DNA from: JAOUJD01 sp963811265 | Lineage (GTDB): Bacteria; Pseudomonadota; Gammaproteobacteria; Burkholderiales; Burkholderiaceae_F | NCBI GenBank assembly: GCA_963811265.1 | Contig: CAWEQS010000022.1 | Coordinates: 1-64,000, forward strand | DNA length: 64,000 nucleotides | Direction of reading: 5' to 3' | Part shown: positions 34,755 to 43,392 of the stretch, piece after piece | How the letters are laid out: each line of letters begins with the position of its first letter | Position numbering within the stretch: the first letter of the stretch is position 1 | Program-made: the position numbers and the translations under genes | The notes under the pieces: generated by a model | What the model was told of the DNA's origin: nothing | Databases searched by the model: none | Seen by the model: the letters and a program-made list of their open reading frames with translations, nothing else

Positions 34755-35504
34755 GCAGCAGCCCGCGGGTACGGCCTGGTTAGTGATGCGCCAGTCGGCG
34801 CTCGAACTGTGGCGCAACCCGCTCGGCCTGGTGCTGCTCGGCGTGATACCGGCCGTCTTCATCGGCATGATCGTGTGGACGGCGAGCGAGAACTCGATCC
34901 CGCTGAAGGTCTTCTTCGGCGAGGAGACCGTCAGCCTGGTGCTGCTGACCCAGCGGCAGATTGGGCTGGTCTTCGTCTGCGCGGCGGTCAGCGGATTCCT
35001 GGCCGCGTACTACGCGCTGATCCTGTTCCACAAGGACTTCGGCTACTTCCGCTTCTGCGTCTTCATGGGCCTGAGCCCGTACGCTGTTCACGGCGGCGCG
35101 CTTCGCTGCGTTTCTCGGCGTCACGGCGCGCTGGCTGGCATCACGACGTTCGGGCTGAGCCGCGTTACGACGCTCGAACAGCCATTTCCGTGTTCGCCGG
35201 CTTCCTTCTGATCACCGTGATCTACGGGGCATACGGCGGCATCGTTGGCGTCCTCAGCCGCAGCTTCATGCCGGCGCTGCTGTTCATCGTGCTGCTGGCT
35301 GATCTGGATGCCGCCTGGCTGCAGAACCCCGTTTACTACTCGGCTGCGCAAGAGAGCGCGGTGATTCAGTGGCTGCCGGCCTTCTACCCCTGCCAGCTGG
35401 TTTTCGGCGGCGCATTCACGGCGCGCCACAACGGACCGGCGCTGGTCGGCGCGCTCGTCTGGGCGGTGCTGACGCTCGCGATATTGATTGTCGTGGTGCA
35501 CTGA
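34747..35504 (+). CDS. ABC transporter permease (frameshifted)
   Basis: An inner-membrane permease of about 250 residues, partner of the ATPase at 34106. Helices read LGLVLLGVIPAVFIGMIVW, IGLVFVCAAVSGFLAAYYAL, FLLITVIYGAYGGIVGVLS, MPALLFIVLLADLDAAWL and LVWAVLTLAILIVVVH. The frame changes near 35090 and again before 35195, with hydrophobic sequence recovered on either side. No sequence motif gives the substrate. Confidence 0.7.
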
Positions 35505-35544
35505 CGCTGCGCGGGCCGCTGAGTGCCGGCGGCAGGTTCGAGCA

Positions 35545-36782
35545 ATGAGCCGGTACCGCTCGCTCGATCTGCTGCGCGGCTTTGGCGTGATGCTGATGGT
35601 GTTCCTGCACGGGGCGCTGTACCACTACGGCGGGCTGAGGAGCTTGACCTGTCCATCCGCCGCTGATAGTCACGCTGGTCGGATTTCTGCTGATGTGGGG
35701 CGGGTTGTTCGCGGTGCTGTCGGGCGCGACGCACGCGGTCCGCGCGGCCGAACGGCTGGCGCAAGGGCGGACGGGCCGACAGTGCGGCGATCTGGGAATG
35801 GCTCGGCGGCGCCGGTCTACGTCGTGCTGGGCATCGCCTACTTCACGCTCGTCGGTCCGGCGATGATCGATGTGCCGCCGGTACGCGCGAAGTCGAGCCG
35901 TGGTAGACCCTGATCCAGGGAGGTCCGCTGCGCTCTCCCAGCCTGGCACGGTGGCTGTACATGAACACACTGTTCATGATCGGCTTCAGCACGCTGCTGG
36001 TGGCGCCGCTGTTCGCCTGGCTGGCGCGGCGTGGTGAACTGCGCTCGGCCTCGTTGCGCTGGGTATGGCCGTCATCGCCTTTGCTGGCGCTGAGTCACGT
36101 CGTGGCTGCGCATCCCCTGTACCCGCTCTATGAACAGGCGGCCGCCGAAGGCCGCACCGGCTTCCTGCTTGCGACCTTCTGGCTGGTCAACAAGAACGAC
36201 CCGATGTGGCCGGCGCTGGGGTTCATGCTGTGCGGCACGCTGCTTGGCCTGTCGGTGTCGCCCGCGACCAGCCGGGCGGCTGCGGCAGGTGATCGTGCTG
36301 GGCGTGGTGCTGCTGGCCGCCGGCGTCGGGGGCTGGCTGTTCGGCCCGCCGAGCATGCTCCGCCGCAGCGTCGACATGACCTGGCTGTCGATCACGTTGT
36401 TGCAGGGCGGCGTGATCCTGCTGGGCATCGCCGGGCTTCACCACAGGCTGGATGGCGACACCGTGGCTCGAGGTGCGCGACGGCCCTCTGGCGCGAGTGC
36501 TGCGGCGCTTCAGCCGAGCGAGCCTGAGCGTGCTGTTCGGTGAGACGGTGCTCGCCGCGCTGGCAGCCCGGGCGCTCGACACCGTGGCGCCGGCTGGAAC
36601 CTGACGCTGATGGCTGCCGTGCTGTTCGGCATCGGCAGCGCCGTGATTGGGCGCTCTGCTGGCGCGCTGGGAGCGGGTGAACTACCGCGGCTCGTCGAGG
36701 CGGTCTGGGTGCGAGTGATGGGCGCGCTCGGCCAGCCGTCGACCCGCCTGGACGGCGACCACCTGAAGCGGGAGATTGCGCG
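35545..36782 (+). CDS. membrane acyltransferase-like protein (many frameshifts)
   Basis: The beginning MSRYRSLDLLRGFGVMLMVF with LHGALYHYGG resembles the heparan-alpha-glucosaminide N-acetyltransferase/DUF1624 group of polytopic acyltransferases (relatives: SLDLLRGLxILLMVLVH). Further helices follow in changing frames: LIVTLVGFLLMWGGLFAVLS, YVVLGIAYFTLVGPAM, NTLFMIGFSTLLVAPLFAWL, FMLCGTLLGLSVS and VIVLGVVLLAAGVGGWLFG. Breaks fall near 35650, 35780, 35910, 36290, 36450 and 36600, so the gene is a pseudogene as written. The end point is approximate. If functional, it would move an acyl group across or at the inner membrane. Confidence 0.5.
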
Positions 36783-38114
36783 ATGCTGCCTCTTCCGCTC
36801 CAAGGCCTGGTCGATTTCATCGGACTGCGCTGGCGCTTCGAGCACCTGCGCGGCGAGCGGTTGCAGCGCTATCAGCTGAGCGCGTCGCCCGCATGGTGAA
36901 CCTCGCCGTCGCGCGCAGCCCGTTCTACCGCGAGCTGTATGCGGGGCGGGATCTGCGCGACTTCCGCGCCCTGCCGACGATCGACAAGATCGGATGATGA
37001 AGGCCTTCGATCGCCTGAACACCGCGGGCCTGAAACTCGACGAGGCGATGGCGTTCGCACTTGCCGCCGAGCGCGACAAGCAGTACCTGGGCTACTTCCG
37101 CGATCGTTACGTCGTAGGCCTCTCGTCGGGCACCAGCGGCGCGCGCGGGCTGTATCTCACAGATAGCGCGATCAGCCAGCGGCTGCCCTTCGCCTTCCTC
37201 GCACGCAGCGGCATGCCGTGGCGGTTGCTGCCGTTTCGGATTGCCTTCTTCCTTCGCGTCTTCAACCAGGGCTTTGCCGACATCAACGGGCCGCTGATTT
37301 CGCTGCGCTACATGCCGACGATGTTGGCGGTGGGGACGCCATCGAGCGCATCAACGAATGCGCGCCAACGTGTTGATGGGTCCCCCATCGATGCTGCGGC
37401 TGCTGGCGCGCAGCGTTCGCGCATCCGGCGCCGATCGGCATCATGGTCTCCTATGCCGAGGTGCTGGAGGAGCACGAGCGCGCGATGCTGGAGCGCGTGT
37501 TCGGCGTGCGCGTGGTGGAGATCTACCAGGCGAGCGAAGGACTGATCGCCTGTCCGTGCCGCGCCGGCCGCCTGCACATCAACGAGGACCTGATGTTCGT
37601 CGAACTGCTGGACGAGCAGGGTCGCGAGCTCGCGACGCCGGGCCAGCCCTGCCGGCGCATGCTCGTCACCAACCTCTACAACGAAGTGCAGCCGCTGATC
37701 CGCTACGAGCTCAACGACCTGGTGGAGCTCGGCCCGCCCTGCGAGTGCGGCAGCGCCTTCCGCGTCATCGCCAAGGTCATCGGTCGTGACGACGACATCC
37801 TGTGCTTCGCGCGCAGCGATGGCTCGCTCGGCCAAGTCTTCCCCGACGTGGTGAGCCGCTGGATCATCACGGCGACGGAGCACATCGAGGAGTACATGGT
37901 CGAGCAGGCGGGCCCCGGGCAACTCGTCCTCGGGCTCCAACTTGAACCCGGGGTCGACGCAGCCCTCGTGACGCAGCGCGTCGTTGAGTCGGTGCGGCGC
38001 GGGCTGGCCGAGCACGGTTTGGCCGGGGCTTCGATCGAAACGCGCATCGGCCCCATCGTGCGCGGCGCGGGCAAGTACAAGCGGTTCCGGCGCGCCTTCG
38101 CGCTGCCAGTCTGA
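36783..38114 (+). CDS. F390-synthetase/PaaK-like adenylate-forming enzyme (frameshifted)
   Basis: A protein of about 430 residues of the phenylacetate-CoA ligase/coenzyme F390 synthetase-related group, which activates a carboxylic acid as an acyl-adenylate. The N-terminus MLPLPLQGLVDFIGLRWRF and ARSPFYRELYAGRD are typical of the group. The ATP-binding loop is VVGLSSGTSGARGLYL. The C-terminal part is intact: EIYQASEGLIACPC, LIRYELNDLVELG and GRDDDILCF. Frames change near 36885, 36990, 37340 and 37430. The substrate acid is unknown. It ends the ABC transporter/acyltransferase cluster. Confidence 0.75.
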
Positions 38115-38116
38115 GC

Positions 38117-38133
38117 GCACAGCGATGCTGTGC
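38117..38133. terminator. small hairpin between convergent genes
   Basis: A perfect 7-bp stem GCACAGC / GCTGTGC with a three-base loop lies three bases after the adenylate-forming gene stop and before the convergent porin gene. There is no T-run, so it may act as a weak bidirectional terminator or only protect mRNA ends. Confidence 0.4.
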
Positions 38134-38160
38134 CCTCATGCGCGAGCCGCGCGCCGACGC

Positions 38161-39297
38161 TCAGAACTCGTGCCGCAGGCCTGCGCTGAGACTGGCGCGC
38201 GTATCGAAACCGTTGCGAAACGGGTTGCCCGCAGCCGCCGCACCGGATTCGACGCTCGAACCCCAGAAGCCTCCCCAGCCTCCCGTCCAGCGATTGTGGT
38301 CGAGGCTGGCTTCGAAGAATGTGCGCTTGGAAAACGCGTACTCGATCACCGCGTAGCACGATTGCTGCTTGCCGCTGTCGGTGGAGATCAGCGTGCCGCC
38401 ATCGCTTCGAGCGTAGTACCAGGCCACCTTGCCCGTGGTGGCCGCTGTCAGGCGCTGCGTGATCCCGGCGAAGATAAAGTTGACCTTGAAGGCGCCGATC
38501 GACGGAACGCGAGGGCCAAGACCGAGGCCCGAGGCGGCCAGGGGCTCGCCGACGCCGCCCATCACGAAACCCTGTTCGCGGCGACCCCGCAGCGCAGCGG
38601 CGTGCCAGGTGGTGGCGCCCGTGATGTAGGTAGCAGCCAGTGTCGAGACCTCGTTGCTGCGATCGTTCATGTCGTGGTTCGATTGGATGGCCGCAAGCAT
38701 GTACAGCGGCCCCTCCTTGTAGCCCAGCGTGGCCGCCAATGTGCGTCCGGCCCGACTGCTCGGCAGTGAGCTCTCTCCCATTGCAGTGAACAGGCTGCCG
38801 AAGACAGGCCCCACGTTGGCGCGCCAACGCAGCGCGTTGCTGTAACGGCTGCCGGTGTAGAGCCCGGGCCAGATGGTCTCTGCAAAGCTGCCGTTCCCGC
38901 TCATGGGGTCGGCCATGACCAGCGGCTGCACGGCCAGCCCCTGCACCTGCAGACGACCAGCGTCGAATCGCCCGAAGGGCGTGGTCAGCCCGACCAGGGC
39001 TTCGCGGCCCCAGTTGAGTCCGGAGTACGACAGCGAACCGGTGTCCAGGTCGAAGCCAGACTCCAGATTGAAATGTGCCTTGAACCCGCCACCGATGTCC
39101 TCGGTGCCCCACACGCCCCAGATGCCGGCCGCGTTGGGCGAGGGGCCGAGGGCCCAAGCCGAGGCGCCGCCAGGCGAAGCATTGGTCTTCACGCGGAGCG
39201 CTGCGCCAAGCGAGCCGTACACGGTGACGTGAGACTGTGCCACCGCACAGTCGGCGAACAGCGAGATCGCAATGGCCAGCACGGCATGCCGCTTCAT
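38161..39297 (-). CDS. Gram-negative porin (type 4, Burkholderiales-like)
   Basis: A 378-residue outer-membrane porin: signal peptide ending ADCAVAQS, first strand HVTVYGSLGAALRVK, later GREALVGLTTPFGRFDAGR, and C-terminal phenylalanine (LSAGLRHEF) for assembly by the BAM machinery. It is a trimeric channel for small hydrophilic solutes. GTG at 39300 is directly before ATG at 39297; I use the ATG. It is monocistronic. Confidence 0.9.
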   Translation of the reverse strand: MKRHAVLAIAISLFADCAVAQSHVTVYGSLGAALRVKTNASPGGASAWALGPSPNAAGIWGVWGTEDIGGGFKAHFNLESGFDLDTGSLSYSGLNWGREALVGLTTPFGRFDAGRLQVQGLAVQPLVMADPMSGNGSFAETIWPGLYTGSRYSNALRWRANVGPVFGSLFTAMGESSLPSSRAGRTLAATLGYKEGPLYMLAAIQSNHDMNDRSNEVSTLAATYITGATTWHAAALRGRREQGFVMGGVGEPLAASGLGLGPRVPSIGAFKVNFIFAGITQRLTAATTGKVAWYYARSDGGTLISTDSGKQQSCYAVIEYAFSKRTFFEASLDHNRWTGGWGGFWGSSVESGAAAAGNPFRNGFDTRASLSAGLRHEF

Positions 39298-39499
39298 CAC
39301 TCAGGATCTTTCGGCGAACTGATGGGTCAGCTGGCGAGTGTTCAACTTGCTTGTCCGCGATCCACTCTAGGAACACCTTTGAGTCCACGATTGATGGTCG
39401 TCAAGCTGATTGGAATTCCGAGGGGCCGCATACACGCCCGGAGCTGATTCGTTCGCGGCCAACATCCAGGGTGCAACCAGTGCGCTGAAGTCGCGGAGC

Positions 39500-40723
39500 T
39501 CAGGAGCCGGCAGCGCCGAAGTCCTTGCGCTCCAGCAGGCGCGACACGGCGTAACCGATGACCAATCCCCAGAACGGCGCCCCGACGTTGAAGATCGGCA
39601 CGTCGGCCACCGTGACGAGGAAGGTGACGAGCGCGCCGAGCGTGAAGCGCTCGCGGAAAGACACGTTGAACGCCGTCTGGAGCACGCGCAGCATGGCGAG
39701 GCCAGCGAGCGCGCCGATGAACGCGGGCGGAGTGGCGAGCATCAGCCGGGTGAACACCGGCGCGAACAGCCCGAACGCCAGCGCGAACACGCCGACGGCG
39801 AGGCCCGCGGTGTAGTGCCGGTGCCGCTCGCCCGAACCCGAGATGATCGCGTTGACGGGGCCGGTGAGGCAGGTCGAGACCGTGCCGACCAGCGCAGCAA
39901 GCATCGAGCCCGCGCCGCAGGCCACCGTGATCGCGTTGATCGGCGGCTTGTGCCCGGCGGCGTTGAGCACCGCGATCCCCTGGCCGTTCTGCACCACGAG
40001 CACGGTGATCGCGAGCGGGATGACGAGCTCCACCATCGCGCGCCACGAGAACACGGGCGCGTACAGGTTGGGATGGGCGATCGCGTGCAGCGCCCCGCCG
40101 TGCGGATGGAACTTGCCGAGGAGGGCGATCGTCGCCGCGCCGACGAGGAGCGCGCCGATCAGCGGCGGCAGCCGCCGCGACCACCTGGCCGAGGCGCTGA
40201 GCGCAAGGAAGGCGACGATCATCGGCGCGGCGATCCAGAGGTCGTCGCGTACCGCGTACACCAGGCCCAGTCCGAAGCGCAGGAACACACCCGCCACCAT
40301 CCCCATCACGATCGGCATCGGCACGGCCTGCATCGCGCGCCGTACCCAGCCCGAGAGGCCCAGCACCAGCATGAGCAGTCCGGTGGCATGGAAGGCGCCG
40401 ATGACCTCGGTCCAGCTGAGGTGGCCGAGCGCCTGGCCGACCAGCACTGTCCCCGGAATCGTCCAGAAGAAGACGAGCGGCTGCCGGTACAGCGTGCAGA
40501 AGAGCAGGGTGATCAGCCCATTGAGGAAGAACGAGCCGAAGATCCACGACGACAGGTCGGACTCGCTCAGCCCGCCGCGTGCGCCGACGGCGAGGATGAT
40601 CGCAACCGGGCCCGAGGCGGCGAAGATGAAGCCGATTACCGCGTTGGCGAGGTAGAGCCCGCCGGAATCGGCGACCATCTGGCGCAGTCCGGGCAGGGGC
40701 CTCTCGGCGGACTCCATGGGCAT
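39500..40723 (-). CDS. benE: BenE-family (benzoate/proton symporter-like) transporter
   Basis: A 407-residue inner-membrane carrier with about 11-12 helices (ANAVIGFIFAASGPVAIILA, PMPIVMGMVAGVFLRFGLGL, VVQNGQGIAVLNAAGHKPPI). It resembles BenE, which takes up benzoate with protons, but the substrate of this copy is not provable and no benzoate-degradation genes are near. GGAGGCGAGC precedes the ATG. The glutathione S-transferase gene is divergent 190 bp away. Confidence 0.85.
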   Translation of the reverse strand: MPMESAERPLPGLRQMVADSGGLYLANAVIGFIFAASGPVAIILAVGARGGLSESDLSSWIFGSFFLNGLITLLFCTLYRQPLVFFWTIPGTVLVGQALGHLSWTEVIGAFHATGLLMLVLGLSGWVRRAMQAVPMPIVMGMVAGVFLRFGLGLVYAVRDDLWIAAPMIVAFLALSASARWSRRLPPLIGALLVGAATIALLGKFHPHGGALHAIAHPNLYAPVFSWRAMVELVIPLAITVLVVQNGQGIAVLNAAGHKPPINAITVACGAGSMLAALVGTVSTCLTGPVNAIISGSGERHRHYTAGLAVGVFALAFGLFAPVFTRLMLATPPAFIGALAGLAMLRVLQTAFNVSFRERFTLGALVTFLVTVADVPIFNVGAPFWGLVIGYAVSRLLERKDFGAAGS

Positions 40724-40915
40724 GCTCGCCTCCGGGAGTTCTTCGCGATCAGTGCTTCATCAACTTATCACGATCGGGCCGCATGGCGCGCCATTCCTGA
40801 CGCCCGATCGCTCGGGCCGACTCGCCCCAGAGCGGACGATTCAGAGGAGTCGGGATAGACTTCTTCGCAAGCAGACCCTTGCGACAGACGACACAACACT
40901 CCCGAGGACCCGCAG

Positions 40916-41539
40916 ATGGCAAAGCTCAAGCTGACCTATTTCGATTTCGACGGCGGGCGAGGCGAGCCTGCGCGTCTGGCGCTTCACATCGGTGGCATCG
41001 CGTTCGAAGATCACCGCATCGCCGGCAAGGATTGGCCTGCCTTGCGCGACAAGACTCCGTTCCTTGCGCTGCCTACGCTCGAAGTGGATGGCCGGGTCTT
41101 TTCGCAGTCCAACAGCATCAACCGCTACGTCGGCAAGCTGACCGGTCTGTATCCAGGAGATGACTTGCAGGCATTGCTGTGCGACGAGGTGATGGAGGCG
41201 GTTGAGGACATCAGCACTCGCATCGCGCAGACCATCGGCTTGCCCGAGGACGGCAAGAAGAAGGCGCGCGAGGAGCTCGCCGCGGGTCACCTCACGCGCT
41301 ACCTGGAGCAGTTCCAGGCGAGACTGGAAGCAGCCGGCGGAGAGTATTTCGCCGACCGGCGCCTTTCCGTGGCGGATCTGAAAGTCGCCATGCTGATTCG
41401 CTGGCTGCGGTCCGGTGTGCTGGACTACATTCCGAAGGATCTCGCGGACACCGTCGCGCCGCAGCTGGTGAAGCATCTCGAGCGCGTGGCCGGCCATCCG
41501 AAGGTCGCGGAGTACTACCAGCGCCGCAAGGCCGCCTGA
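40916..41539 (+). CDS. glutathione S-transferase (sigma-like)
   Basis: A 207-residue cytosolic GST. The N-terminal thioredoxin fold has LTYFDFDGGRGEPARLALH with the catalytic Tyr (Y8) and the SQSNSINRYVGKLTGL glutathione-binding segment; the C-terminal helical domain ends RVAGHPKVAEYYQRRKAA. It conjugates glutathione to electrophiles or acts as a peroxidase. GAGGA precedes the ATG. It is not in an obvious operon. Confidence 0.9.
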   Translation: MAKLKLTYFDFDGGRGEPARLALHIGGIAFEDHRIAGKDWPALRDKTPFLALPTLEVDGRVFSQSNSINRYVGKLTGLYPGDDLQALLCDEVMEAVEDISTRIAQTIGLPEDGKKKAREELAAGHLTRYLEQFQARLEAAGGEYFADRRLSVADLKVAMLIRWLRSGVLDYIPKDLADTVAPQLVKHLERVAGHPKVAEYYQRRKAA

Positions 41540-41594
41540 TCGCATTTCGGCGAACGACGCATCCGCCGCACTTGATAGTGCCGGGCGGCCGCCA

Positions 41595-41939
41595 TCAAAA
41601 TTGCCTGACTATGTCGACCGAGATCTCCACCGCGGGAATCGTTCCTCTGTTCTCAAGCCAGTGTGTGGTGTGCCTGTCCTCGGGCCAGCCCAGTCCCGGC
41701 CCGTAGTCCGTCGCGACTCCATTCCGATGATCGGTGATCGTCCCTTGCAGGACGTAGACCGTGCCCGGTCTGTCTTTGTGGTCGTGAAGCGGACCGAACA
41801 CTCCTCCAGGCTCGATGGTCACCATACGCATTCGAAGTTGGCGCCCTGCCATGCCCTCGATCTCGGGGCCAAGGTCAACCGTTGCCAGTAACTTCACCGT
41901 AACGCCCTTCGTTTCCGGGGCTACCTGTTGGTTGCTCAC
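41595..41939 (-). CDS. cupin-domain protein
   Basis: A 114-residue single-domain cupin with metal ligands suggested by GPLHDHKDRPGTVYVLQGTI (the two His and Glu/Asp of motif 1) and HTTHWLENRGTIPAVEI (motif 2). Start is GTG at 41939 with AAGGACAG upstream. Function within the large cupin family is unknown. It may be co-transcribed with the possible small membrane protein overlapping its start. Confidence 0.75.
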   Translation of the reverse strand: MSNQQVAPETKGVTVKLLATVDLGPEIEGMAGRQLRMRMVTIEPGGVFGPLHDHKDRPGTVYVLQGTITDHRNGVATDYGPGLGWPEDRHTTHWLENRGTIPAVEISVDIVRQF

Positions 41940-42060
41940 CTTTCTGTCCTTTCCGGAGTTCCGACGTTTTGCCCTGCAAGCGCGACGGCACTATGAGCAA
42001 CAGCAGGGGCAGGAGCCACATCAGTCCCAGTGCCAGCGACCGACCATGCCATCCGTACAT
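41875..42060 (-). CDS. possible small membrane protein overlapping cupin start
   Basis: A 61-codon frame beginning MYGWHGRSLALGLMWLLPLL, with one strong membrane helix and a charged tail (GKTSELRKGQKGEQ). It overlaps the cupin gene by 65 bases in another frame. The helix and the position support a real protein, but there is no convincing ribosome site and chance is possible. Confidence 0.3.
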   Translation of the reverse strand: MYGWHGRSLALGLMWLLPLLLLIVPSRLQGKTSELRKGQKGEQPTGSPGNEGRYGEVTGNG

Positions 42061-42416
42061 CTTCGGAGTACGTCAGGAAGCCATCCCGCTGCCTTTGACC
42101 CGCGGTGAGTCGTCTCGTTCGTGCTGACGTGATCTCTGCTGAGCGGACACCGGCAGGCAGCGACGACGTCAACGCCGCGCGGATGGACGTGATCGGAAGG
42201 CGGGGTGGGTCTGCTCTTCCACTGTGCGCTGGCAGACAGACCCGCGTCGGCTGTTCTTCCACACTGCGGCCACTTCGCTTCTCGCCGCTGCGCCCTCTTG
42301 TCTCTGCGGGACGCCAGAACGCGGATGAATCGACGGGTCGAAGCCGTATTCGCCCCCCAGTGGTCAAGCGAGTCGGCGGCTTCCGCGGAGTCCGTCGCCC
42401 CCCAAAGGAGATCTAA
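42061..42416. other. non-coding gap upstream of cytochrome gene
   Basis: About 356 bp with several mutually overlapping short frames, none with recognisable domains or a helix. It presumably holds the promoter of the CNNCH protein gene at 42417 (AAAGGAG Shine-Dalgarno at its end). I see nothing else in it. Confidence 0.4.
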
Positions 42417-42917
42417 ATGCTGAAAATGAAAAGCAGTCTGGCTCTTGTTGGAATGGCGCTCGCGCTCGGAACCGGGTTCGCGCATGCCGCGGACCCCGAG
42501 ACGCAAGCGCAGATCGACGCGCTGAAGGCCGCCATTCCGAAGTTCGCGATCCCGATGCGGGAAGTGGGCGACCGGTTCCAGAACATGTACTTCGCTGCGG
42601 ACAAGGGCAACTGGGCCCTCGCCGCCTACATGTCGAAGTACATGAACGGCGCGATGAATCCTGCAGCGCTGACCAAGGCCGCCGAGTACAAGGTGTGGAA
42701 AGGCTTCTACGAGAACAATTTCGCGGCAGTGAACAAGGCCATCCAGGCCAAGGACCTGGCCGCGTTCAAGAAGTCGTACACCGCTGTCATCGCCGACTGC
42801 AACAACTGCCACAAGGCAATGGAGTACGGCTTCATCAAGGTCGTGCAGCAGAAGACGCCGTCCGACCAGGGCATCGACTACACGGTCAAGTCACAGCCGG
42901 GCGACGTGCCGAAGTAG
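42417..42917 (+). CDS. exported c-type cytochrome-like protein (CNNCH)
   Basis: A 166-residue protein with a signal peptide (ALALGTGFAHA) and a single haem-attachment motif CNNCH near residue 124, in the C-terminal helix as in cytochrome c' (ADCNNCHKAMEYGF). The rest is helical (IPMREVGDRFQNMYF, AAEYKVWKGFYENNFAAVNK), consistent with a four-helix c'-like fold. Electron carrier or gas-binding role is inference. AAAGGAG precedes the ATG. Confidence 0.75.
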   Translation: MLKMKSSLALVGMALALGTGFAHAADPETQAQIDALKAAIPKFAIPMREVGDRFQNMYFAADKGNWALAAYMSKYMNGAMNPAALTKAAEYKVWKGFYENNFAAVNKAIQAKDLAAFKKSYTAVIADCNNCHKAMEYGFIKVVQQKTPSDQGIDYTVKSQPGDVPK

Positions 42918-42948
42918 TCGCGTGAGACCCGCTGTCGGCCACCAGCGA

Positions 42949-43122
42949 TCATCGTGCGCCGGCGTTCCAGTGCGAAGCAGCAGCGACAATCGACTCGGCC
43001 AGCAGCGTATGTGCGAGCGTTTCGCGGTCGTGGTCGGCGAGTGATGCAACTCCGCCGAGCACGCCGAGGGAAGTCGCGACGGCAGCTACGAGGGTCAACG
43101 CCCCTTTGAGTTGGTGTTTCAT
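42949..43122 (-). CDS. small exported protein
   Basis: A 57-residue frame with a perfect AGGAGG Shine-Dalgarno 6 bases before the ATG at 43122. The N-terminus MKHQLKGALTLVAAVATSLG is a signal peptide, and the mature part (LADHDRETLAHTLLAES) is short and histidine-containing. It faces the cytochrome gene. No family is recognised. Confidence 0.55.
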   Translation of the reverse strand: MKHQLKGALTLVAAVATSLGVLGGVASLADHDRETLAHTLLAESIVAAASHWNAGAR

Positions 43123-43392
43123 GGCCGTCCTCCTGACCGCGGGGCGAACTCCGATGCGCCTGCACTCTTGAAGACGGATTTGCCCGGCGAAATCAGACAG
43201 GGGAAGCGGCCAAGACGACTCGGCCTCCCGCACACGCGGGACGATGTCGGCAGTCGCGGCCAGATTCCGTTCCACGCCGTCCCGCGTTCGCGCGCTCGTG
43301 TGTGATAGGCCGCACGCGCCGTTGATCAGAGACAGGCGACGAGACGCGCTCCGTGCTTAGATGGCGACCCCCTCCCTGGCGTTGGAGAAGTA

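Noticed and set aside
39410..40858. 482-codon open frame on the plus strand
   Set aside because: It is antisense to the BenE gene and composed of His/Arg/Glu/Ala low-complexity sequence.
41936..42367. 143-codon open frame on the minus strand upstream of the cupin gene
   Set aside because: Composition is Arg/Ser/Thr-rich without motifs, and it conflicts with the better small membrane frame at 41875-42060.
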